Shown here one piece after another: positions 1 through 12,273 of a DNA stretch of 64,000 nucleotides. Numbering within the stretch: position 1 is the stretch's first letter; every line of letters begins with the position of its first letter. Origin of the DNA: Dolomedes plantarius (Eukaryota > Arthropoda > Arachnida > Araneae > Dolomedidae); assembly GCA_907164885.2 (NCBI GenBank), contig OU015490.1, positions 218,385,391 through 218,449,390 on the forward strand. Reading direction: 5' to 3'. The notes below the pieces were generated by a model, which was not told the DNA's origin, ran no database searches, and was given only the letters and a program-made list of their open reading frames with translations. Both the position numbers and the translations under genes were made by a program.

Positions 1-2
1 TG

Positions 3-3000
3 AAGCGCTTCCAATATTTAGAAGCAAAATTCAGAAAGAACCCAGAATTCAAAACGAAGTACTGTGAATTCATGAAAGAATACCTCTCACTAAACCATAT
101 GGAAATCGTCCCAGAAGATGAAGAAGAGGTTCCAAATCAAGCTTTCCTACCTCATCACGGTGTTTTAAGAGAGGAAAGCCTAACAACAAAGCTTCGTGTT
201 GTTTTCGATGCATCCAGTAAAGATTCAAGTGGAAATTCCCTAAATGATTTCCTTGAGGTCGGTCCTAAGCTACTCCCAGAGATATTCAAGATCCTCATAA
301 ACTTTCGATCATATCGAATAGCCTTGTCAGCAGACGTCGAGAAAATGTTCCGCGAGATTCTGGTAACTGCTTCCCACAGAGATTACCAAAGAATAGTTTG
401 GAGATTTCAAGAGCAACAACCGATCGCCACATATCGTTTGCGCACTGTCACCTACGGGACAGCTTGTGCTCCTTACTTGGCGATTAAAACTCTCCATAAA
501 CTCGCTGAAGACTCCCAGACAGAAAATCCCCGCATTTCTGAGATAATTAGGGAGAACTTCTACATGGATGATCTCTTGTGTGGCGCTTCTTCGCCTGAGG
601 AGGCATCAAGACTCGTCTACGAAATAAATCAGATTATGGAAAGTGGCGGATTTACACTGAGAAAATGGGCTTCAAACTGTCCAGAAGCAATTGAACATGT
701 AACAGAAAAAAGAAGACTCATCCATTCAAACGGGAAAATTGAAAATGAACAAGTTGTAAAATTATTAGGTCTGACATGGAATTCTTCTGAAGACACGATA
801 CAGCTACACATAGCGAGAACAACCGAAGTTAAAACAAAGCGAGATTTGCTCTCGTTCATTGCGAGAACATTCGATCCGTTAGGTCTATTGTCACCATCTA
901 CAGTCATACTCAAAATCTTAATGCAAGAACTTTGGAAAGATAAGTTGTCTTGAGAAGATGAAATACCTCCAGAAATTTTGAAGGTATGGAAAGTTTTCTA
1001 AATCAAATTGATTGTCTGAAAGCCATTAGAATTCCGAGGTTTATAAGTATGGATGAAAGTGCAACTACTCAAATTCAGTTGCATGGATTTGCTGATGCAT
1101 CGCTGAAGGCATATGCAGCAGTCCTCTATCTGGTAAAACTAAGTCCTTTTGGTAATACCTCTCATCTCTTAGCTGCAAAGACAAAGGTGGCTCCATTATC
1201 TATGGTCACTTTGCCTAGGCTTGAACTTTCAGCAGCATTATTATTATCACAGCTTACCTTGAGAGTGATGGATTCTCTACCGATTAACCTTGAAGATGTC
1301 CATCTTTGATTAGATTCTCAAATTGCCCTATGTTGGATTCATTCCCCACCACTGAAGGGTAACCAATTCGTATCCAATCGTGTGCACAAAATCAAATCTC
1401 TAGTTCCAAAGTCTCAGTGGCACCACATTACAGGAGAGTGGAATCCGGCAGATTGCGGTTCCAGAGGAATCCTTCCTGAAAAATTGCTTCATCATGATCT
1501 TTGGTGGTCTGGCCAGTCCAGATTGTGGGATAATTCTTCTTATACCCCCTTTAGTCAAGATTCATTCTCTGATGGAGCCGAAGAGGTGTTGGTCCATACC
1601 GCGGTAGAGAAAGAGATCCCTGAATTTCTGCTTAAGTTCTCATCATACACCAAATTGATAAATATCATCGCCTATTGTTTAAGATTCATGCGCAACTGTA
1701 GACACCCTAATGAACGCCTCACTGAACACTTGACTGCCAATGAAATCAAGTATTCTCTCCTGCTCATAGTTAGACTGTTGCAGACGAAGGAATTTTCAAA
1801 CGAGATTAAATTACTCCAAAAGAAATCACCATTGCCTATTTCAAGCAAGCTGTTGACTCTTAATGTTTTTCTCGACGAATCAAACATCCTTAGAGTAGGC
1901 GGAAGACTGCTCAGACAGCAAAATCTGACTCATGATCAAAAATATCCAATATTGCTACCCAAGGAAAACCTAGTTACGGATTTGATCATTGAGTATTACC
2001 ATCAGAAGTATTTTCATGCAGGTCCACAGTTAACGTTAGCTCTCATACGTCAAAAATTTTGGTTTACGAGCGGACGATCCAAGGTGAGGCAAGTGATCCA
2101 CCGATGTATTCTTTGTAAAAAATTGCGTGCTGCATCCTGCCAGCAGATTATGGCCGATTTACCATCTGAAAGAATCAATCCATCACGTTGCTTTCAGAAA
2201 ATAGGAATTGATTTCTGTGGACCAGTCACAACCAAACCAAATGTCACCAGAAGTAAAACCAAAATGAAATCATACATATGTGTTATCATCTGCATGTGTA
2301 CTAAAGCTGTGCACTTAGAGGCTGTATCCGATCTTTCAACTCAAGCTCTACTCGCGTGCTTGAAATGTTTCATCAGCCGTAGAGGCTTACCCTCGGATAT
2401 TTATTCCGACAACGGAAAGAACTTTGTAGGACTTTCCAATGAGTTGAAAACTTTGTTCTGCAAATTGAAATCCGAAGAAATAATGCATTTTTCATCCTTT
2501 CATGAGATAAATTGGCATTTTATCCCACCATATTCACCGAACTTCGGAGGCATCTGGGAATCAGCCGTGAAAAGCGCTAAACACTTACTAGTGAAAGCCA
2601 GTAAAGCTGCAGTTCTCAATTTCGAAGAACTGTCAACCTTTCTTTGTCAAATTGAGTCGTGTTTGAACTCTCGACCATTAGTGTCTATGTCTTCTGACCC
2701 TTCGGAGTTAAGTGCTCTTACACCAGGGCATTTCATAATCGGCAGCTCTTTGCTGGACATTCCTGAAACTCCAAATTGCACCATCAGTTTAAATGACAGA
2801 TGGAAACTTTTACAAAAAATGCGAATTGAATTCTGGGACCGATGGTCTCGGGATTACTTAAATCAACTCCAGCAAAGACCAAAGGCTTGGAGCCTCCAAC
2901 GTCAGAATCTTCAGATTGGAGATTTGGTGGCAATCCATGAGCCACAACTTCCTCCATTAAAGTGGCTTCTTGGACGTGTGATTCAGTGTTTCCCAGGAGC

Positions 3001-3130
3001 AGATGGCTGTGTAAGAGTGGTTTCCATCAAAACTGCTTCTGGTGATGTCAAGAGGCCAATTTCTAAAGTCACTGTGCTACTGCCCGCCCCGGAGGATGTT
3101 CCGTCCTGTAGTAGCAGCCCGCGTTCATAG
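3..3130 (+). pseudogene. BEL/Pao-type retrotransposon pol, 5'-truncated by the window edge and broken
   Basis: The reading frame is already open at base 3 and carries, in order, reverse transcriptase, RNase H and integrase. RT signs are SADVEKMF, YGTACAPYLA and the catalytic YMDD (about base 560). RNase H signs are GFADAS, RLELSAALL and NPADCGSRG. The last open stretch (1382-3130) holds an HHCC zinc finger (His near residue 212, CILCKK), an integrase core with D in IDFCG, D in SDNGKNF and E in WESAV (residues about 277, 343, 392), and a C-terminal domain like the DUF5641 region of BEL elements. Lesions: TGA stops at 951-953 and 1307-1309, both where the family has Trp, and a frameshift near 985-1000. 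Gag and protease lie outside the window or are lost. The family call is firm; it is not a working copy. Confidence 0.9.
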
Positions 3131-3500
3131 ATGGCAGCACTGATTCAGAAATTTCTTATTTTGGAACGGTGTGTGTAAACATGCACTGTTTTGGTTGACA
3201 AAAAAAATATTCTTACGTACGTGGTGCGAGCAGGGCTTCTGCTTGCTTATTCCCTTTTGATGTATTCTTAAAGGTTTGGATGATATCTGGGAATTGAAAA
3301 TTATTCATCATTCATATGTAAGTCAATTCATAATTCAATTCTTTATGCTATTTGGGTTTTTCATTTTCCCAGCGTTGACTCATCCCTTATATTCAAGTGT
3401 ATTCTATTAAATGTGCAAGTATTGTAATTATTTTGTTTTTAGTCAAAATAAATCTTTTAAAATCATTTACAGTCCACTAAATCTATAAATCTCACAGTTG
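3097..3500 (+). repeat. Probable 3' LTR of the BEL/Pao element
   Basis: A purine-rich tract (GGAGGA, 3091-3096) precedes TGTTCC at 3097, the usual arrangement of polypurine tract and LTR start in BEL elements. The pol stop lies inside the proposed LTR, which is also common. AT-rich sequence follows with AATAAA-like signals near 3449. No second LTR is in the window, so the right end, and the LTR itself, are inferred. Confidence 0.45.
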
Positions 3501-4990
3501 TTATATCTTTCAACTTCAGCCACCAAAAAGGGACTTTAAGTTTAAATAAATTTTAGTTTTGGATCATAAATTGAAATAAATTGTATAAAATCTTTATCAC
3601 AGATATCGCATAAAATGACCATAACACTCGAAGATGTCAGTCCCTCTTCCATGTTAGCTTCCAAACTCATGGGAATTCAAAAAACCCTTTACTGACTACA
3701 AATGGGATCTTTGTTAGCAAATTACCAGATTTGGTTGACATGCGTTAGCAGATGAAGTTCAGATGCAGCGTAATTTAATGCACATGCTCAAAAAAAATAT
3801 GAACACTTTTCTCTCCATTACTGACGTAATGCAACGTGTGAAAAAATACTCTCCTACTAAACAGCTGAAACACCTGCTGGATTCCGGTTAAGAGTGACCG
3901 GTTGGATACCATACTCGGCTCCCTCCTTTCTTAATTCGCGAGAACTTATACACAGACTATATGTGATGTTACGAACTTGAACGTACGGTCATGACAGAAG
4001 TTCAGTCGATGATAAACATCAAACGAACGTAACAGAAAAATTGAGCGGGAGATTGTTAACAAAACATGATTTAAATATTTACTTAATGAAGGAGTATTCT
4101 TATTAAAAATATTAGAGATATTCTTGAATTTAGTGAAGTCATAATTCTGTAAATTCTTTTTAATTGCGATACACAAACAATAAGTTTTTCCCAAACAATA
4201 AGTTGTACCAAAAACAATACATTTTTCAATGAACTTATCAAATACTTGAACTAACTGAAATTATAATTACTCCTGAAAATTCTTTTTAACTGCGGTTCTT
4301 AAGTTTTATTGTCTTGTAATTTGAAACGCTTCGCCCTGAGATTTCAGGCCTATAAAATTGATAATGTTCTAAATTTCCAATAGTTCAGCTCTTGTATTTC
4401 TCAACGCTTTTTCCTTATCAATTTTTGAATTAAGCTGAAAACCCACTATTCCCACTAACTAACCAAACAAAAAATAAACATATATTGATGCTTATTTAAG
4501 CAAGGGAAAAAATATTACAAAATAATTTTCTCTCTCGTACTCAGGGGATTTTTTTTAATATTGGCTGAGCAATATTGAATCGCCAAGAACTAAATTTCTT
4601 AGAAATCACCAGTTCTAAACTGTATAAAGTTCTTTGCTACTGAATATTCTTTTATTGGCGATGAAAATTATACGAACAGCTTATAAAAGAAAAATAATTT
4701 AATTCAGAAATATCTCGCGCAGAAAAATTCGTAGTTTTGCAAAGAATCTTTATTTTATTTTTCATTTTTTTTTTCATCACTATAAACTTCTCTATCCAAA
4801 ATCGTTAAAACTTGCATTCATCCGGACGGAATCGATAAACCGGAATTATGTCAAATTAGTTAGGAGTGTTTTAGCTAAAAGAAGACAAATATCATTACCC
4901 AGTAGATAGATGGCACTGATATTCAGTTATGAAGAAAGACCATGCCTGGTAAAAGTATTGGAAATCAATATTTAGATCGCAGATTTTATA
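3501..4990. other. AT-rich stretch without recognisable genes
   Basis: I see only short, compositionally random ORFs here and no motif of a known protein family. The right end runs into the tandem array that starts near 4994. Confidence 0.5.
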
Positions 4991-5419
4991 CTGCCATATG
5001 TTAATCATGAATGAAAGAGCATTTTCGTTACCTAGAGAGGAAAAAATACAATGTAATATTTCTCAATTGAATTTTCAATTTAAACAAAACAAGCTTTGAT
5101 CAGAGCTCATTATTATTGACTAAAATGGAACGATAATACTACTTTAAAAAATGTCAGCCAAATAAAAACTTTATAATTAAAAAAATTATGTTATAAAATT
5201 TCTAAATAAGACAGTATATTCCACTTGAAAAAAGAAGCATGACATCATTACTGATTTCAGGAAAAAGTTGCTGAAAGTTCCCTAAGGTCGAGAGAACTTC
5301 TTTAACTTTAAACATAATTTTTTCCGCTTTAACTTTTTTCTGTCGAACTTCGAAGTGATATTAATGAAATGAGTCTCTATGTATTTGAAAAGTTTTTGTG
5401 TAATAGTTAAGATTAGTCA

Positions 5420-6219
5420 TCTATATATATAAAACAGTTCCGTAACTGACTCATTCATTCATTCATTCATTCATTCATTCACTGACTGACTGACATACAA
5501 CGCACAGACCAAACCGCTGTACCTAAAGGGCTGAAATTTTGCATGGTGATTCTTCTTATAGTGTAGGGGTGCACTAAGAGAGATTTTTCAAAAATTCTTC
5601 TTAGATTTTTTTAAATTAAATTTTTAAGCTGTTTTTTTTACTTTTTTTAAGTTTGCATTTAAAAAAATAATTTGAGGGTTATAAAATTTATATCACGAGA
5701 AAGATCATAAAAATTCCTTTAAAATGAAATCTTTTTCGAATCTTTACCTTCATTTCCTGATTTTTGGTGAATTTTTAAAGATTAATTTTTAGAATTTAAT
5801 TTATTAAATGCTGATCACGTGACTTCTTTTTCTGGTACTTTAAATAAATTTATCGTCACGTGCATAAAAACTAAATAGACAAAAAATAATTTTTTTTTCT
5901 TGCTAATGCGGCAGATGATTGGACATTATCCAAAAAAATATTAAAATACAGTAAAAGAAATGTTCTAGAAACTGTACTATATTAACTGTACTATATTCTT
6001 TAGTACTCTTTATATTAGATTTAATTTGAATATCTTCTTCTACATTATTTTGTCTATAAAAATATCCCTTACGATTTTTTTATAAATATATATATATTTT
6101 ACATCAATTATATACATTGATCGTCGTATTTATTATATATATATTGGCATTAATTGCATACATTCACCGATGTTTTTACTTTGAATGTACTCCGTAGCGA
6201 AGTGCGGGTTTTCAGCTAG
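5420..6219 (+). mobile_element. Non-autonomous Helitron, family HelA copy 1
   Basis: The element begins TCTATATATATAAAACAG and ends GGGTTTTCAGCTAG, lies between A (5419) and T (6220), and has a short palindrome (CCGTAGCGAAGTGCGG) about 10 bases before the CTAG end. These are the hallmarks of Helitron termini: 5' TC, 3' CTRR, insertion in AT, no target duplication. Tandem-array units at 7050-7080 and 7300-7325 show the same flanks joined with no insert, so both ends are known exactly. There is no Rep/helicase coding sequence. A run of ATTC then GACT repeats follows the 5' end. Five more copies lie in the window. Confidence 0.9.
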
Positions 6220-6631
6220 TGTTATATAAATTTCCTTTGTTAAATTGTACTCGGGGATAGATATTAAAAAATACATTTAATGTGTCATATGTTAATCATG
6301 AATAAAAGATCATTTTCGTTACCTAGAGAGGAAAAATACAATGTGATATTTTTCAATTGAATTTTCAATTTAAACAAAACAAGCTTAGGTTAGAGCTCAT
6401 TATTATTGACTAAAATGGAACGATAATACTACTTTAAAAATTAGCAGCCAAATAAAACCTTTATTATTAAAAGAAATTATGTTATAAAACCTCTAAATAA
6501 GACACTATAATCCACTTGAAAAAAGAAGCATGGCATCATTACTGATTTCAGGAAATAGTTGCTGAAAGTTCCCTAGGGTCGAGAGAACTTCTTTAACTTC
6601 AAACATAATTTTTTCCGCTATAACTTTTGTT

Positions 6632-6987
6632 CCATTCTGATCGTCTCCGGACTTTTCCTTCTTCGTTTATATTAACTTTTTTTTATTTTTAATCATAAAC
6701 TGTTCCCAATGTAATTCTACTAACAGCTGCTGTAGTGAATTGTAGCGCAAGATTTCTATAAATAGATCACTTCCTGTATAGCGCGCATGAGCATTGATTT
6801 TCACCATATCGGATTCCCGCGTTAAGTAAATTTTTGTCACTTCGAAAAGGTGCTTATTACTGTAAAGAGCTAAATTCTATATTCATTAAATGTTATTCTT
6901 AATATTAATTCTATTGACTTTCGATTCTTCTGTCGTTTTGATTTAGAAATTTTCAACCACTGAACCACATGTTGACTACTTCCAACT
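6632..6987. mobile_element. Unclassified ~355-bp insertion in tandem unit 2
   Basis: Block B of unit 2 reads normally to about 6631, diverges, and resumes near 6988 (TCTGTCGAAGTTCGAA) at the place expected from the other units. The insert is AT-rich, shows no clear terminal inverted repeat or target duplication, and has no recognisable coding sequence. It may be an insertion or a replaced segment. Confidence 0.4.
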
Positions 6988-7595
6988 TCTTTCTGTCGAA
7001 GTTCGAAATGAAATGATTCTCTATGTATTTGAAAAGTTTTTGTGTAATAGTTAAGATTAGTCATGTTATATAAATTTCCTTTATTAAATTGTATTCGTGG
7101 ATAGTATATTCCACTTGAAAAAAATAAGCACGACATCATTACTGATTTCAGGAAATAGTTGCTGAAAGTTCCCTAAGGTTGAGAGAATTTCTTTAACTTT
7201 AAACATATTTTTTTCCGCTTTAACTTTTTTCTGTCGAACTTCGAAGTGATATAAATGAAATGAGTCTCTATGTATTTGAAAAGTTTTTGTGTAATAGCTA
7301 AGATTAGTCATGTTATATAAATTTCCTTTGTTAAATTGTACTCGTGGATAGATATTCAAAAATACATTTAATGTGTCATATGTTAATCATGAATAAAAGA
7401 TCATTTTCGTTACCTAGAGAGCAAAAAATACGATCTAATATTACTGAATTAAATTTTCAATTTAAGCAAAACAAGCTTTGATCAGAGCTCATTATTACTG
7501 ACTAATATGAGCCGATAAAACTGCTTTAAAAAATGTGAGCTAAATAAAACCTTTATAATTTTAAAAAAAGATGTTATAAAACCTCTAAATAAGAC

Positions 7596-8355
7596 GTGTA
7601 AAAAATAAACAATACAAATAAACAAAAATTAAAATTCAAGCATAGACTGCTAAATCACTTTAACATAAAACAAATCCTGCAAAGAAAACATAAAACATTC
7701 TCAATAGAGGATAGCGCAGAAGCTTTATATCCCCATAATGAAAAAAACAAATAAATAATCCAACAGAGATAGATAAAAATAATACGAATATAGACAAAAA
7801 CAAACAGAAATCAAGCACTCTGGGCATCCACGCACCAACGGCAAGATTCTGTATAAGTGCCGGAACTGAACCATAAAACAACATAGAGGTAACCGACAGG
7901 TCTCGTCATCAGGAAGCCTAACCATATCAGTTACCTCGAGGAGAACTTTCTGAATAGGATACAGGTAAGCCCAAAAAGACATCCCAAGGCCCCGAGTCCC
8001 CCAAGGAAGCAATAAGTCAAAAAGAAAATGAAAAGACAAACACAACTTACAGAATGGGTACAGAACCCATTTTCATTTTCTTTTTGACTTATTGCTTCCT
8101 TGGGTGATTCGGGGCCTTGGGATGTCTTTTTGGGCTTACCTGTATACTATTCAGAAAGTTCCCCTTGAGGTAACTGATATGGTTAGGCTCCCTGATGACG
8201 AGACCTGTCGGTTACCTCTATGTTGTTTTATGGTTCAGTTCTGGCACGTATACAGAATCTTGCTGTTGGTGCGTGGATGCCCAGAGTGCTTGATTTCTGT
8301 TTGTTTTTGTCTATATTCGTATTATTTTTATCTATCTCTGTTGGATTATTTATTA
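7596..8355. mobile_element. Fold-back insertion: two inverted copies with 13-bp target duplication
   Basis: The 13-mer CTCTAAATAAGAC occurs at 7583-7595 and again at 8356-8368, flanking a 760-bp insert. The empty target is visible in the sister unit at about 6496. The insert is mostly an inverted repeat: 7752-8045 is the reverse complement of about 8063-8356 with few differences, around a spacer of some 20-40 bases. The left copy extends about 155 bases further. A 13-bp duplication and no terminal inverted repeat of DNA-transposon type fit target-primed insertion (LINE, SINE or Penelope-like). Minus-strand ORFs with hydrophobic stretches exist in the left arm but resemble nothing I know. Confidence 0.75.
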
Positions 8356-8640
8356 CTCTAAATAAGACAGTATATTCCACTTGAAAAAATAAGCATGACA
8401 TCATTACTGATTTCAGGAAATAGTTGCTGAAAGTTCCCTAAGATCGAGAGAACTTTAACTTTTAACATAATTTTTTCTGCTTTAACTTTTTCTTTTGAAA
8501 TTCGAAGTGATATAAATGAAATGAGTATCTATGTATTTGAAAAGTTTTTGTGTAATAGTTAAAATTAGTCATGAGAGATAAATTTCCTTGATTAAATTAT
8601 AACGGTGAGTTACAGATATTTAAAAATATATGAAATTTAA

Positions 8641-9315
8641 CATGCAAATATTATTTGTTATTTGGAAAACTGAACAGTAAAATTCGGGATTCTTATCTAT
8701 ATAAAATTTTTCAAGTTTTTATTCCAATAAATTTTAATACTTCTGCTTGTTATATAAACATTTGGAAGTACATATTTATAAAATTTCCAAATATGAGCCG
8801 TTGGACGAAACATCAGCTTGAAATAATATTATATATTATTAATACTATTTCAAGTATTTATATTATAATTTAAAGTTTAATATTATTAATTAAATTTTAG
8901 TTATCAAACAGACAGCCCGTTTGCTTCCGGGTACCCAAGATTATGAAAATTTCAAGTTAATGTCAATATTGAACCGAAATGAAAGTTTATTTGGAGATAA
9001 TATAATTAAATATAGCAATCGATCCGTGTTGTTTACGATAACCAGACCAATTTCTTGTTATTTTCAAGAGATAATTGGTCTGTATTGGGTAACCAAAGAA
9101 TGCTTTTGTTGACATATTCTGTTAACTTCTTATCTGTTAAAAGTGTTCGAACATTTTCCTTCGTTTTTCTCAGCCCCACATTACCGAACTCCAACGATAT
9201 TTTCTTCAAATATATTAATTTTTCCATGAATGAAACATTCCTCTAAAATTTTGTGCATTAAAGAGTTAAGCCGGCATTTCAAATTTCAAATGAACCTGTC
9301 ACAAATATATGATGG
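8641..9315. other. AT-rich stretch, nothing recognised
   Basis: Short ORFs overlap on both strands with no family signature. I see no repeat boundary besides the end of the tandem array at the left. Confidence 0.45.
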
Positions 9316-9319
9316 GTAT

Positions 9320-11635
9320 GATTTAAAAGGGCTGTAGTTTCGACGAATTACCGTTGGCTTTTTTTTATTATTATTTGCTTCCTAGACCGATTTCTCTCCA
9401 AATCGGGCAAACATTGAATTTCGTTTTCGTTTTAAGGATAACACTGATCTGCAAATTTTCAACTTTTTTCTGTTGTTTTGAAATGAATATGTGTATCTGA
9501 ATGGATTTTTTGCGCAGATTCCGTAAATGACCTTCAAAATTCCGTATCATGTCAGGTTTTGTCATAAATGATGGAAATGTGAAAATTTTTAAAAAAGTTA
9601 TTTTTTAATGACATTGCTATATGGCAACGTTTGTAACCTGTGAAAATGTTCTATCGAGGGGCGGAATGATTGTTTAAGGAACAGATAAACATCAATACAT
9701 ATTCAAAAGCAAACACACCTAACATTGAGCACTGAGCTCCCCTTCAAACTTCCTTTTTTTGCATTGTCTTCGGTGTGCGTCCGTACAGTCTCTGGTCAAC
9801 ATCCAACAATAGTCGATCGTCATATGTACAGTCTACTTTCCTTGGTATCGCTTTTCCATCACTTTAATATCCTGGTGGAAGCGCTCGCCATGTTCTTCCG
9901 AAAAATCACCAAGATTGTTAAGAAAGTAATTGAGATGAGCATGAAGAAAGGGAACTTTGACGCTCATTTTGCAACCAAACAGTTTATAAGATTCCAGCAG
10001 CTCCTCAACTAAAGTAGTGTAATTCGAAGCCTTCGTGTTCCCAAAAAGTTGTGTACCTCATTTCTGAATGCAGTCCATGCTCGCAATTCGCACTCACACA
10101 TGGTTTTCTTGAATTTGTTGTCTGCATTTTATTTTAGTATTTCAGAGCCTACAAAAATACCAGCTTTCATATTTTCAGTCGTGATTGATGCAAACTTACC
10201 ACACAGATACTGAAAGCATTTACTGTCCCTGCTTAAAGCTGTCACGAATTGCTTCATTAAGCCAAGTTTGATGTGTAACGGTGGCAACAGTATTTTCGAG
10301 GGATCAACCAACCAGTGAAATTGAAACAATGTTTTTTTTCGCCAGGTGTGAATGTACTTCTGACTGGCCACTGCTGCCGAACCCAATGTTCCGTCCTTGC
10401 TCTGGAGTCCCATTGACACAAAAAGCAAGGAAATTTTGTGTAGCCTCCTTGTTGGCCGATCAATATTCCAATCACCTTGAAATCCCCGCACAAAGACCAT
10501 TTATGAAATTTGCACTACACACCAGCAGTAATTTAAGGTTCTCGTATATCTCTTTCAAAGTCACAGAATGTGCTACTGGAATGGATGGATGGATGGATGC
10601 TAATATTGTGTAATAAAACACCTTTTAAACTGGATTTGCTGGCATCTATGAACAACCTCCACTGTCCTGAATTGAAATTGATGTTGAAGTATTTCATGAC
10701 TACCGGAATGTCTCGACAATATACCAAACCACCTTCCTCAGCAAAAAACGGAACCAATTCTGCTTCTCGGTGTCTGTACCAGGAGAATCTCGTATTAGGG
10801 CGCAGTAAATTCTTTTCATGAAGTCTTCTTGGTCCTAAAAGCTCTGCTGCATCTTTAGGTAAATTCAGATCGCTAACCAAATTATTCAGTTCATGCTGTG
10901 TAAATGGCACTGGGACTTCATCCTCCATGATGTCCGGTTTGTACATCTCCTCACTTGTAACATCGTCTGAATCGGTGTCTGTTGGTGGCTTGATATTGGA
11001 CGGGGATGGCACAGGAATGGATTCACTATGGAGCACTGGTCTTATGGCAGATGGGATATTGGGATACACAATGTTGTGCTTACTGGTTCTGGTATGGCGT
11101 GAGGTATGAGTCATACTGCCGTGCCAAGATAAATTCTCTCATGATTCGCCTTTGTAAGTGGCGCAAATCGGGACGTCATGCAGATAAAATAGTTGCATTT
11201 CTACTATCAGCTAGGTATTGATGTTTATCTATACCTTAAACAATCATTCCGCCCTTCCAGAGAACATTTTCACTTGTTACGAACGTTGCCCTATAACGTT
11301 GTCATTACAAAATACAGTTTTTTTTTTATTTTCACATTTCCGTCATTTGTGAAAAAACGTGAAATGATACGGAATTTTGAAGGTCATTTTCGGAATCTAC
11401 ACAAAAAATCCATTCAGATACACTTATTCATTTCAAAACAACAAAACCTTGTAAATTAGTGTAATCTATGTTTGGCAGCTCGGCATTCATAGGCGAAACG
11501 ACGCTTGCTGCACCCTATGTTTATCACTCATAATTCTTTTTTTTTTTTAAACTGAGCATTCTCCAAAACATTATGGTCGCCAAAACATAGTCGCCAAATG
11601 GTAAATTATCTGAACTACAGCCCCGATTTTGACAA
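9320..11635 (-). mobile_element. Long-inverted-repeat DNA element carrying a broken minus-strand gene
   Basis: The ends are inverted copies of one another: GGGCTGTAGTT followed by a TTACC-TTGGC block at 9329-9360 matches the complement of 11585-11625, and 9430-9700 matches the complement of 11215-11455 (shared blocks include TGAAGGTC and GGGCGGAATGATTG in inverse orientation). The inverted repeats are thus about 300-380 bp with gaps. They enclose one minus-strand gene relic (9719-11114). I could not fix a target duplication, and so cannot name the superfamily. Confidence 0.65.
9719..11114 (-). pseudogene. Putative transposase of an arthropod/cnidarian multicopy family (EEHGERFHQDIKV type)
   Basis: Reading right to left, the fragments carry FTQHELNNLVSDL, FSWYRHREAELVPFF, QWRLFIDASKSSLKGVLLHN, then FLCQWDSRART, LLPPLHIKLGLMKQFV, ECELRAWTAF, and FSEEHGERFHQDIKVME followed by the end near 9719. 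I recall this order from a multicopy family in insects, spiders and Hydra usually annotated as uncharacterised. Acidic residues sit in FIDAS, in CGD and in SEEHGERFHQD, which could form an RNase-H-like triad; that is inference. Lesions: a disruption between the 10533-11114 and 10129-10500 reading frames, a stop near 10135, another break near 10020, and a stop near 9860. The N-terminal region is Pro/Ser/Thr/Asp-rich. A dead copy. Confidence 0.7.
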
Positions 11636-12273
11636 AAATTGTTCTACTCAGTTTGAGTACATTTCGATGTTACCGTATTCTTAGAAATATGCCACTGTTG
11701 AACGTCGTTCTATATATCATGAAGCACAGGAAAAATCAAAGTTTTAAAATCATAGATGGAAGAGGATGAGTATTATTAATTCATATTTTTTACGAATTGT
11801 TGCTATATTAAGTAGATTTATGCCGATAAAATTTAATATTCAGGTAAATTTGTTTTAAAGTAAAACTTTTATATCGTTATTTCCCCATTAACAGTGCTTT
11901 AACCAGTGTTTCCAGATAAATTTTAATAATCACTCTCGTCCACTTGCGAATTTTCTTCAAAATTCGCTTTCCTTTTCTCTATATCAGCGCCCTCTCTAGG
12001 AGCGGGCAACCCGGACATTTGTCCGAGGCGCCATTTTGGCTGTAACTGTGAGAAAAAAATTTATGTGTTAAATACCCAAATAATAGAAAATTTCACATAT
12101 CGATGTTTTTCTTCCGCTAAAAAGTTACAGTACGTAGCGTATTTACATTGTTTTGTCTAAAAGCTAAAAATATTTACACTATTGAAAAATTAACGCAGAA
12201 TTTGAAAAGGAAGCTACTTGAACTTGTTTGAACATGCATATACTTCTCTAAACAGAATATAGCATTAGGGGTA

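Larger units (their letters stand above)
4994..8640. repeat. Degenerate tandem array of a ~500-bp unit, interrupted by insertions
   Basis: A unit with three recognisable blocks recurs. Block A begins near CATATGTTAATCATGAA (4994, 6286, 7377), block B begins CCACTTGAAAAAA (5221, 6511, 7108, 8377), and block C begins GTTATATAAATTTCC (6221, 7064, 7312). Units are head to tail in the order A-B-C. Unit 1 is split by a Helitron, unit 2 by about 355 bp of unknown sequence, unit 3 lacks block A, and unit 4 is split by a fold-back insertion. Minus-strand ORFs across block B share a protein-like theme (TKTFQIHRDSFH), but frames break between copies, so I do not call a gene. Confidence 0.75.

Noticed and set aside
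6870..7359. Two overlapping minus-strand ORFs with similar proteins (TKTFQIHRDSFH)
   Set aside because: They are the same tandem-repeat block read twice. Equivalent frames in units 1 and 4 have stops or shifts, so coding is not conserved.
7660..8361. Hydrophobic ORFs in the fold-back insertion (WAYLYPIQK, FYLSLLDYLF)
   Set aside because: They mirror each other because the sequence is an inverted repeat, and no family signature is present; composition alone explains the hydrophobic residues.
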